Part shown: one piece after another, positions 1 to 6,265 of the stretch
How the letters are laid out: every line of letters begins with the position of its first letter
How positions within the stretch are numbered: the stretch's first letter is position 1
NCBI GenBank assembly: GCA_904502075.1
Contig: CAJGDL010000057.1
Span: forward strand, 1 to 10,042
Length of the DNA stretch: 10,042 nucleotides
DNA from: an uncultured Alistipes sp.
GTDB taxonomy: Bacteria; Bacteroidota; Bacteroidia; Bacteroidales; Rikenellaceae
Reading direction: 5' to 3'
The notes under the pieces: model-generated
Seen by the model: the letters and a program-made list of their open reading frames with translations, nothing else
Told to the model about the DNA's origin: nothing
The model's database searches: none
Program-made: the position numbers and the translations under genes

Positions 1-1801
1 AGAACTCCAACATATCGTGAATCGGGTCGTCCTTCGTCAGGCGCACCTTGTCCAGACGCATCGTCTCGCCAATGAAGTTCTTGAACTCGTCCGACGAGAT
101 CTCTCCCAAACCTTTGAATCGCGTGATCTCGGCCGAGGAGCCACACTTCTCGATCGCCTTCTGACGCTCCTCCTCCGAGTAGCAGTAGTGCGTCTCGCGC
201 TTGTTGCGCACACGGAACAGCGGGGTCTGCAAAATGTAGAGGTGGCCCGAGCGAATCACATCGGGGAAAAACTGCAAGAAGAACGAGGTCAAGAGCAGAC
301 GGATGTGCATGCCATCGACATCGGCATCGGTCGCGATGATCACCTTGTTGTAGCGCAGGTTCTCCATATCCTCCTCGATGTTGAGGGCCGCCTGCAGGAG
401 GTTGAACTCCTCGTTTTCGTAGACCACTTTCTTCGTCAGGCCAAAGCAGTTCAGCGGCTTTCCGCGAAGCGAGAAGACCGCCTGTGTGCGCACATCGCGG
501 CTCGCCGTGATGGAGCCCGAGGCCGAATTACCCTCCGTGATGAAGATCATCGACTGCTCCGCCAACTCGTGCTTGTCGGTGAGGTGAATCTTGCAGTCGC
601 GCAGTTTGCGGTTGTTGAGCGAGACCTGCTTGGCCGCCTCACGCGCCTTCTTCTGCACACCCGAAATAGCCTTGCGCTCCTTCTCGTTCTCCACGATTTT
701 CTTCTGGATAGCCTGAGCCACCTCGGGATTCTTGTAAAGGAAATCGCCCAACTGCTTGGCCATGAAATCAACCACGAAGTTTCTTACCGAGGGGCCCGAC
801 TTGGACATATCCCTCGAACCGAGTTTTGTCTTGGTCTGCGACTCGAAGATCGGGCTCGAGACCTTGAGCGAAATGGCCGCAATCACCGAGGTGCGGATAT
901 CCGACGGGTCGTAGTCCTTGTGATAGAACTCCTTGAGGGTCTTAACGATCGCCTCGCGGAAGGCCGCCTGGTGGGTACCTCCCTGCGAGGTGTACTGGCC
1001 ATTGACAAACGAGAAATAGCTCTCGCCGTAGCCCGTACCGTGCGTGAGAGCCACCTCGATATCCTCGCCCACCAGGTGAATGGGCTCATAGAGGGGCTGC
1101 TCGGTCATGTTCTCATTCAAGAGATCCAGCAGACCATTCTTCGAGGCGTAGTTCTTGCCATTGAGTTTGATCGTGAGTCCCTTGTTCAAGTAGGTATAAT
1201 TCTTGACCAACTGCTCCACATACTCCAAGTTGTAGGAGTAGGAGCCGAAGACCTCCTCATCGACCCGAAAGCGGATCAGCGTACCGTTCTTCTCCTCTAC
1301 CCCGCTCTCCCAACGGTCGCTCTGCTCCAAACCCTGGGCAAAGTAGACCGTGTGGGCCTCGCCATCACGCACGGAGCGGGCCATAAACTCCGACGAGAGG
1401 TAGTTGACCGCCTTCACACCAACACCGTTCAGACCGACCGTCTTCTTGAAGGCCGAATTCTCCTCGTCGTCCTCATACTTACCACCCGTGTTCATCACAC
1501 TCACAGCAGCCGACAAGGCTCCCAACGGAATACCGCGGCCATAGTCGCGCACCGTAACGGTCTTCTCCTCCACGGTGATCTCGATCTGACGGCCATGGCC
1601 GTTCATATACTCATCAATCGAGTTGTCGGTAACCTCCTTGATCAGGACATAGATACCATCATCGGACTGGGTACCGTCACCCAACTTTCCGATATACATA
1701 CCCGGACGCAGACGCACATGCTCGCGCGGTGAGAGGGTTTTAATGGCATCGTCGCCATAGTTGGCGGTCGATGTGGTTGTATTATTCAGCAAATCTGACA
1801 T
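1..1801 (-). CDS. parE: DNA topoisomerase IV subunit B (ParE), C-terminus cut by window edge
   Basis: This is the ATPase and Toprim subunit of a type IIA topoisomerase, which with ParA/ParC-type partners decatenates daughter chromosomes. The minus-strand frame gives 600 residues from the ATG at 1799-1801 with no stop before the window edge. Visible motifs in order are the GHKL ATPase (Glu56 and Asn60 in KEVTDNSID, DYGRG near 86-90, GLNGVG at 123-128), the QTK loop at 322-324, then the Toprim domain (EGNSASG at 423-429, LRGKP at 445-449, DADVDGMHIR at 492-501, KGLGE at 563-567). Together with RPGMYIGKLGDG near the start, this matches the Bacteroidetes ParE type rather than GyrB, although the two are close. 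The usual EGDSA motif reads EGNSA here. The gene starts 57 bp after plsC in the same direction and may be read with it. No Shine-Dalgarno sequence is seen. Confidence 0.9.
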   Translation of the reverse strand, partial: MSDLLNNTTTSTANYGDDAIKTLSPREHVRLRPGMYIGKLGDGTQSDDGIYVLIKEVTDNSIDEYMNGHGRQIEITVEEKTVTVRDYGRGIPLGALSAAVSVMNTGGKYEDDEENSAFKKTVGLNGVGVKAVNYLSSEFMARSVRDGEAHTVYFAQGLEQSDRWESGVEEKNGTLIRFRVDEEVFGSYSYNLEYVEQLVKNYTYLNKGLTIKLNGKNYASKNGLLDLLNENMTEQPLYEPIHLVGEDIEVALTHGTGYGESYFSFVNGQYTSQGGTHQAAFREAIVKTLKEFYHKDYDPSDIRTSVIAAISLKVSSPIFESQTKTKLGSRDMSKSGPSVRNFVVDFMAKQLGDFLYKNPEVAQAIQKKIVENEKERKAISGVQKKAREAAKQVSLNNRKLRDCKIHLTDKHELAEQSMIFITEGNSASGSITASRDVRTQAVFSLRGKPLNCFGLTKKVVYENEEFNLLQAALNIEEDMENLRYNKVIIATDADVDGMHIRLLLTSFFLQFFPDVIRSGHLYILQTPLFRVRNKRETHYCYSEEERQKAIEKCGSSAEITRFKGLGEISSDEFKNFIGETMRLDKVRLTKDDPIHDMLEF

Positions 1802-1811
1802 ACGTCTTCAA

Positions 1812-1846
1812 TGGATAATGAGCAATAAGTTATGAGTTATGAGCAA
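1812..1846 (-). repeat. Five imperfect 7-bp tandem repeats between plsC and parE
   Basis: Read on the minus strand, the spacer before parE falls into five heptamers: TTGCTCA, TAACTCA, TAACTTA, TTGCTCA and TTATCCA. The outer copies are identical and the others differ at one to three positions. The block is AT-rich, unlike the flanking genes, and occupies most of the 57-bp gap, ending 10 bp before the parE start codon. Its function is unknown. It may be a slippage-prone simple repeat or an unstructured leader. Confidence 0.6.
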
Positions 1847-1858
1847 TTAAGCGGGTTC

Positions 1859-2581
1859 CTAATTCCGAATTTCCTTACGAGCCTCCACCATGAGATCGTG
1901 CACACGTTCGGCCATCTCCTTGGGCTCCGTGGACATCACCTCCTCTACCGAGACCGGTTTGAGCACCTTCACGGTGATCGTATGACGCCAGCGGAAGGAG
2001 CGGTTTTTGTTGATCAGCCGCTCCGTACCATCCAACACCACCGGAAGAATGGGCACCTCGGCCTTACGAGCCAACTCAAAAGCTCCAGCCTTGAAGCGAT
2101 GGATCTCACCATCCTTCGAGCGGGTACCCTCGGGGAAGATGGCCACCGAAGCCCCACGACCAATCCAACGCTCGCCCTCGCGCAGGAGCTGCTCCATCGC
2201 CTCGGCCGCACGCCCACGGTCAATGCAGATATCGCCATGCAGACGCAGCAACTGCCCAAAGAAGGGAATCTTGAAGACCTCGCGCTTCGAAACCCAGCGG
2301 AAGTTTAGGGGAACGAAGTAGAGGGCCGGAATATCGGTCATCGCCTGGTGGTTGAGTGTAATCACATAGCGACCCTTGGGATCGACCTGCTCCAGCCCCT
2401 CGATGCGAAAACGCCAGAAGGGGGGAATGGCAAAGAAGATGCGCACGGCTACGCGCGAGAGTTCATGCACTACGCGACGCGCCTTGTCAAAGGGCCAGCA
2501 GAGCACCAGGGCCACCGCCGAAAGGATCATCAGCACGGTGCAAAGCAGCACCAAAAAGAGGTAATAAATAAGCGAAAGCAT
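1859..2581 (-). CDS. plsC: 1-acyl-sn-glycerol-3-phosphate acyltransferase (PlsC family)
   Basis: The protein is predicted to transfer an acyl chain to lysophosphatidic acid to make phosphatidic acid, the second acylation of phospholipid synthesis, at the cytoplasmic face of the inner membrane. It has 240 residues, normal for the family. Residues 2-29 form a hydrophobic membrane segment, followed by the acyltransferase domain with its HX4D catalytic motif (NHQAMTD, His78 and Asp83), the FPEGTR substrate-binding motif at 149-154 and PILPV at 177-181. The start at 2579-2581 is chosen because it puts the membrane segment at the very N-terminus. A long AT-rich gap lies upstream and parE follows 57 bp downstream in the same direction. 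The exact acyl acceptor cannot be read from sequence, and ornithine-lipid or other acyltransferases share these motifs. Confidence 0.88.
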   Translation of the reverse strand: MLSLIYYLFLVLLCTVLMILSAVALVLCWPFDKARRVVHELSRVAVRIFFAIPPFWRFRIEGLEQVDPKGRYVITLNHQAMTDIPALYFVPLNFRWVSKREVFKIPFFGQLLRLHGDICIDRGRAAEAMEQLLREGERWIGRGASVAIFPEGTRSKDGEIHRFKAGAFELARKAEVPILPVVLDGTERLINKNRSFRWRHTITVKVLKPVSVEEVMSTEPKEMAERVHDLMVEARKEIRN

Positions 2582-2667
2582 ACTTCTATTCTTATGTTTT
2601 ACAAATCAATAACTCCTATTTTCGAAGTTTCATCCGAACCCAAAACAGCACAATCTGTTCAATTTTG

Positions 2668-2675
2668 CAAAAATA
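2668..2675 (-). promoter_or_regulatory. Candidate Bacteroidetes -7 element upstream of plsC
   Basis: On the minus strand the sequence TATTTTTG fits the Bacteroidetes primary sigma -7 consensus TAnnTTTG. It lies about 86 bp upstream of the plsC start codon in a T-rich stretch. The matching -33 TTTG element is not at the usual 19-21 bp spacing: the nearest TTG upstream is only 12 bp away. In such an AT-rich stretch a chance match is quite possible. Confidence 0.3.
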
Positions 2676-2797
2676 AAAAAAATCACACAAAAAAGCGAAA
2701 AATCGCAAGAAAAGTTATCAACAATCGCACACCCAATCGGCCATAAAACCGGTATTCGACCGACAAAATTAGCCCTCAACAGTGACAATTTCAGACA

Positions 2798-2819
2798 CAC
2801 CGCAAAACGAAAAGCGGTG
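2798..2819. repeat. Small inverted repeat, 6-bp arms
   Basis: CACCGC and GCGGTG form a perfect 6-bp stem around the A-rich 10-base loop AAAACGAAAA. Neither strand has a T tract after the stem, so it is not a typical intrinsic terminator. It lies in the gap between the amylase cluster and plsC and could be a minor structural element or chance. Confidence 0.4.
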
Positions 2820-2898
2820 CGTTGCGTGTTGATTGTCGAAAGCGAAGAAAATTGCTCATTTAAATAAATTTTATAGACGGAGGTCGTAGCAACGCTCA

Positions 2899-2959
2899 GC
2901 AAGTTAAAAGCGCGGATGGATAGTACTTAAAGTACATTCCATTCGCGCTTTTAACTTGC
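2899..2959. repeat. 61-bp near-perfect palindrome after the amylase cluster, probable transcript end
   Basis: The arms GCAAGTTAAAAGCGCG (2899-2914) and CGCGCTTTTAACTTGC (2944-2959) are exact reverse complements. The symmetry continues inward through ATGGA/TCCAT and GTACTT/AAGTAC to a centre at 2929. Only 2915/2943 (G opposite T on the plus strand) and 2921-2922/2936-2937 fail to pair. It begins 29 bp after the stop codon of the last amylase gene, where a terminator or 3'-end stabilising hairpin would be expected. There is no T tract after the stem on either strand, so classic intrinsic termination is not shown. A 12-bp perfect palindrome TTGCGGCCGCAA (2956-2967) overlaps its right end. It could instead be a dispersed palindromic repeat. 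Confidence 0.75.
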
Positions 2960-2988
2960 GGCCGCAAATGCCGCCTAATCACAAAATA

Positions 2989-4878
2989 TTATCGCTTGAA
3001 CTCAACAACCAAGACCTCGCGTGCACCCACGGTCGTCTGGTCGTTGATCTCCACGGGCTCACCGGTCAGCACGTTGCGACCCTCCTTGAGGCCCTCGGCG
3101 ATCTCGGCATAATGGCTCCAGGGAATCTGCTTCTTGCCTCGCGAGTTGTTGATGTAGACAAAGACAGCATCCGTATCGTCGTAGCGGAAGTAGGCATAGG
3201 TGTTGCCGCGGTCGGCAAAGTGCATGGTCTTGCCGTGGTGGATCACAGGCTTGGTCTTACGCCACTGGAAGAGACGCTGCGTAAAGTCGAACATCTCCTT
3301 ATGAAGCCCCTGACGACCCTCCTCGGTGAAGCAATTCACCTCGTCGCCCGGCCAGCCGCCCGGCATATCGACACGCAGACCGCCGTGACCGAAGCGCATA
3401 TCGGCCGAGGTAAGCATCAACTCCTCGCCGTAGAAGAGCTGCGGAATACCGCGCATGGTGGCCAACATCGCCATGGCAATCTTAGCGCGAGCGGGGTTCT
3501 TGCGCAACATATCGCCGATACGCTCCGTATCGTGATTACCCGTGAAGATCATCATCTTCGAAAGGTCGTGGTAAACAAAGTCGTGCGAGAGGACATCATA
3601 GACACGGATCATACCCTCACCCCAGCGCAACGAGTCGGTCGGCAGTGCCGCACGAATGGCATCGTGGAGCGGGAAATCCATGATCGAGGGGAGGTGGGAA
3701 TCGAAGCCGTCCTTGTTGGCATTGCCACCCTGCCAATAGGCGAGCTGAGGAATCGAAGGGGTCCAGCACTCACCCACGATGTTGAAGTTGGGGTACTCGG
3801 CCATCACCGCCTTGCACCACTCGCTCATGGGCTCCTTCTCGTTGTAGGGGTAGGTATCGACACGGAAGCCGTCCAGTCCCGACCACTCGGCCCACCATAC
3901 GGCCCACTGCTTGAAGTACTGCAACAGGTAGGGGTTGTCGAGGTTCATATCGGGCATCGAGAAGTCGAACCAGCCGCTCTCGTGGATCGTGCGGTCGAAC
4001 TTCGAGGCATTGGGATCCATGTTGGTGGAGAAGATGTTCGTGGTGCGCGTGAACTCGGGGAAGGTGTGCACCCAATCCTTGAAGGGGAGATCCTTCATCC
4101 ACCAGTGCGAAATACCGCAGTGGTTCGTCACAATATCCATGATCACCTTCAAGCCGCGCTTGTGGCACTCCTCGACATAGGTACGGAACAACTCGTTCGA
4201 GCCGTAGCGGGGATCAATGTGGTAGTAGTCGCCACAGGCATAGCCGTGGTAGGACTGCGCGGGCTCGTCATCCACCAGCAGGGGCGTGGACCAGATGGCC
4301 GTGGCTCCCACCGAAGCGATATAGTCCAGGTGGTCGATCATACCCTGCAGGTCGCCGCCATGACGGCCAAAGAACTCATCGCGGGCAGGCTGCTCCTTCA
4401 TCGCCTCCGAGCCATCGTTCTCCACCGAGCCGTTGGCAAAGCGGTCGGGCATCAGGAGGTAGATCATGTCGGCCGTCGTGAAGCTCTCACGCTCACGCGA
4501 TCCCGCCTTGCGGGCCTCGATCTCGTAAGGGAGTTTGAAGGGCTCCTCGCCCTCGCGCGAGAAGATCAGGTAGTGAGTACCCGTCTCGGCCGAGGGGCTC
4601 ACCTCCAGGTCGATGAAGAGGTAGTTAGGGCTGTCGGCCTGGTGTACCTGCTTGATCTTCAGGCCCTGCTTATCGCCCGACAAGGCCACCTCGTAGGAGG
4701 CGATATCCTCGCCGTGGACCATCAACTGCAAGGGGGTATTCATCCCCACCCACCAGGAAAGGGGTTCTACGCGCTCGATGCGACCGCCATGGTCGGCAAT
4801 CGCCTCGGCCAACGGAGCCTGCCCCGAAGAGCAAGCCATCAGGCTCATAGCAAACATCGTAAAAAATAATTTCTTCAT
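2989..4878 (-). CDS. GH13 lipoprotein, SusA-like neopullulanase/cyclomaltodextrinase
   Basis: This 629-residue enzyme is predicted to hydrolyse alpha-1,4 bonds of maltooligosaccharides, cyclodextrins or pullulan in the cell envelope. A signal peptide ends in the lipobox LMAC, so Cys16 is the likely lipidated residue. An N-terminal beta domain (about 30-120, with IERVEPLSWWVGM) is typical of Bacteroidetes cyclomaltodextrinases and SusA. The GH13 barrel follows at about 135-540: DIVTNH at 248-253, GFRVD with nucleophile Asp341, VGECW with acid/base Glu370, and FTGNHD with Asp450. A C-terminal beta domain runs from about 545. The ATG at 4876-4878 is chosen for the signal peptide. It lies 12 bp after the preceding amylase gene, so the two are almost certainly cotranscribed. 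No acidic run follows Cys16 that would suggest surface export, so a periplasmic position is inferred. Exact substrate preference is not readable. Confidence 0.9.
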   Translation of the reverse strand: MKKLFFTMFAMSLMACSSGQAPLAEAIADHGGRIERVEPLSWWVGMNTPLQLMVHGEDIASYEVALSGDKQGLKIKQVHQADSPNYLFIDLEVSPSAETGTHYLIFSREGEEPFKLPYEIEARKAGSRERESFTTADMIYLLMPDRFANGSVENDGSEAMKEQPARDEFFGRHGGDLQGMIDHLDYIASVGATAIWSTPLLVDDEPAQSYHGYACGDYYHIDPRYGSNELFRTYVEECHKRGLKVIMDIVTNHCGISHWWMKDLPFKDWVHTFPEFTRTTNIFSTNMDPNASKFDRTIHESGWFDFSMPDMNLDNPYLLQYFKQWAVWWAEWSGLDGFRVDTYPYNEKEPMSEWCKAVMAEYPNFNIVGECWTPSIPQLAYWQGGNANKDGFDSHLPSIMDFPLHDAIRAALPTDSLRWGEGMIRVYDVLSHDFVYHDLSKMMIFTGNHDTERIGDMLRKNPARAKIAMAMLATMRGIPQLFYGEELMLTSADMRFGHGGLRVDMPGGWPGDEVNCFTEEGRQGLHKEMFDFTQRLFQWRKTKPVIHHGKTMHFADRGNTYAYFRYDDTDAVFVYINNSRGKKQIPWSHYAEIAEGLKEGRNVLTGEPVEINDQTTVGAREVLVVEFKR

Positions 4879-4890
4879 ATCGGTAATTGG

Positions 4891-6180
4891 TTAATTTGTT
4901 TTCATGGTCAATATTCGGTAGCTCCAGGGGGCCAAATCACGCTCCACATGGCTCGAAAGCTCCTCCTCGGCACCCGTCATCGCATTGCGGTAGATCCCGG
5001 CATAGATTCCGGTTTGGTAGTCGGCATGGATCGCATAGGGCGAGAGGTTCAACTCGGCCACCACACGATTACCCGCTACTTCGCGAACCATCACCATCAG
5101 GCAGTCCTCGGCATTGTTGCGAATCTCGATCACCTCACCTCCGAGTTCACCGCTCCGAAGGGCCGGATTCTCGTGCTTGAGGGCGGTGAGTTGGCGATAG
5201 AAGGCCGTAGCCTCGTTGGCCGCGTAGTGTGGAATGGGGTCACGATCGAAGAAGGCGAACGAGTGGTCGTAGCCCACCTCCTGACCCGTGTAGATCAGCG
5301 GCAGTGACTGCGGCCAAAGGAACGACAATACGGCCATCACCTCGCGGGCAGCCCCCATGCGCTCAAACTCCGAGCCCGACCACGAATTCTCGTCGTGGTT
5401 CGACGTAAAGCTCATGCGCACCGCATGGCGCGGATACTTCGCACGGTCGGCATAGATCCAATCGCGCAGGGGCCACAATCGGCACTTCTGCTGCGCCACA
5501 TCGTTCATCAGGTGGTGCACCTCCCAGCCATAGCAGGCGTTAAAGGTACCCTCGTCGAAGAGATTCTGCTGCTCGGCCTCGGCCAAGAGGAAGAGGTCGG
5601 GCTTCAGCTGACGCAACAGGCGAACTGTCTCGTGCCAAAATTCGATGGGTACCAGCATCGCCATATCGCATCGGAAGCCATCCACCCTATGCTTCTCGAC
5701 CCAATAGCGCATCGCCTCCTGCTGCCCCTGCCACACGGCATGGTTCGCGTAGTTCAACTTCGCCGTATCGGTCCAATCCCAGGGCACCTTGGGGCTTCCA
5801 TCCTCCTCGCGTTCGTACCAGTCGGCCGGCTTATCTGTTACCCACTTGGCATCGCGCGCCGTATGGTTGGCCACCCAATCCAAGAGCACCTTCATGCCGA
5901 GTTTGTGGGCCTTTCTGACGAAGGCATCGAAATCCTTCATCGTTCCCATCTCGGGATTGATACGGCAGTAGTCGCGGATCGAATAGTAGGAGCCGAGCTC
6001 CCCTTTGCGACCCGCTTTCCCGATCGGATAGATGGGCATGAGCCAGATGGCATCAACGCCTAACTCCTTGAGAAACTCCAAACGATCGGCCGCCGCTCGA
6101 AGCGTTCCCTCGGGGGTCAGCTGACGCACGTTCATCTCATAAAGGACGGCATCGTAGAGCCATTCAGGATGTTGTTTCAT
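4891..6180 (-). CDS. GH13 alpha-amylase family enzyme without signal peptide (cytoplasmic)
   Basis: This 429-residue enzyme starts directly with MKQHPEWLYDAVLYEMNVRQ, so there is no room for a signal peptide and it should act in the cytoplasm, probably on imported maltooligosaccharides. GH13 motifs are intact: DWVANH at 101-106, GFRCD with nucleophile Asp172, LLAEAE with acid/base Glu201, and TSNHDE with Asp263. It is a close paralogue of the next gene upstream: over the first 110 or so shared residues about two thirds match by eye. It differs in lacking the lipoprotein leader and a loop of about 20 residues after the acid/base region. An intrinsic terminator sits just before it, and the next amylase gene begins 12 bp after its stop. 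The in-frame ATG at 6178-6180 is the only start that keeps the conserved HPEW-Y start of the domain. Alpha-amylase, maltogenic amylase or alpha-glucosidase activity are all possible. Confidence 0.88.
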   Translation of the reverse strand: MKQHPEWLYDAVLYEMNVRQLTPEGTLRAAADRLEFLKELGVDAIWLMPIYPIGKAGRKGELGSYYSIRDYCRINPEMGTMKDFDAFVRKAHKLGMKVLLDWVANHTARDAKWVTDKPADWYEREEDGSPKVPWDWTDTAKLNYANHAVWQGQQEAMRYWVEKHRVDGFRCDMAMLVPIEFWHETVRLLRQLKPDLFLLAEAEQQNLFDEGTFNACYGWEVHHLMNDVAQQKCRLWPLRDWIYADRAKYPRHAVRMSFTSNHDENSWSGSEFERMGAAREVMAVLSFLWPQSLPLIYTGQEVGYDHSFAFFDRDPIPHYAANEATAFYRQLTALKHENPALRSGELGGEVIEIRNNAEDCLMVMVREVAGNRVVAELNLSPYAIHADYQTGIYAGIYRNAMTGAEEELSSHVERDLAPWSYRILTMKTN

Positions 6181-6193
6181 AGCTATTTCATTG

Positions 6194-6237
6194 AAAAAAG
6201 GGAAGAGGGTTTCGGGCTCGAAGCCTCCCCTCTTCCC
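6194..6237 (-). terminator. Intrinsic terminator inside the amylase cluster
   Basis: On the minus strand a perfect 10-bp stem GGGAAGAGGG/CCCTCTTCCC (6200-6209 with 6228-6237) is followed immediately by six T residues (6194-6199). Inside it a small hairpin GGCT-TCG-AGCC can also form. It lies 28 bp after the 461-aa amylase gene and ends only 13 bp before the start codon of the 429-aa amylase gene. It should reduce or stop transcription into the two distal amylase genes unless it is only partly efficient or regulated. Confidence 0.85.
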
Positions 6238-6265
6238 GCAATCTCATCAACCTTAACCAATCAAA

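Larger units (their letters stand above)
2582..2988. other. 407-bp AT-rich intergenic region between the amylase cluster and plsC
   Basis: No believable gene is present. The open frame across 2630-2902 on the minus strand has low-complexity, AT-driven composition and no recognisable domain. The region holds, from right to left, the end of the last amylase gene's transcript with a large palindrome (2899-2959), an AT-rich stretch, a small hairpin (2798-2819), and a T-rich minus-strand stretch that may contain the plsC promoter (2668-2675). Confidence 0.7.

Noticed and set aside
17..1732. A 571-codon plus-strand open frame
   Set aside because: It lies exactly antisense to parE, has no recognisable domain, and reads as a reverse-strand shadow of GC-rich codon use that avoids TTA, CTA and TCA.
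2711..2725. TTATCAACA, one mismatch from a DnaA box, beside AT-rich sequence: possible replication origin
   Set aside because: Only a single imperfect box was seen, with no cluster of boxes and no dnaA, dnaN or similar neighbour. Chance is the simpler reading.
2630..2902. A 90-codon minus-strand open frame in the intergenic region
   Set aside because: It crosses AT-rich spacer, overlaps the hairpin and candidate promoter, has biased composition and shows no domain or leader support.
2956..4869. A 637-codon plus-strand open frame, and similar long ones antisense to the other amylase genes (6332-7744, 7798-9795)
   Set aside because: All mirror intact GH13 genes with full catalytic motifs on the minus strand. 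The translations are compositionally biased (rich in Leu, Val, His, Arg) and without domains.
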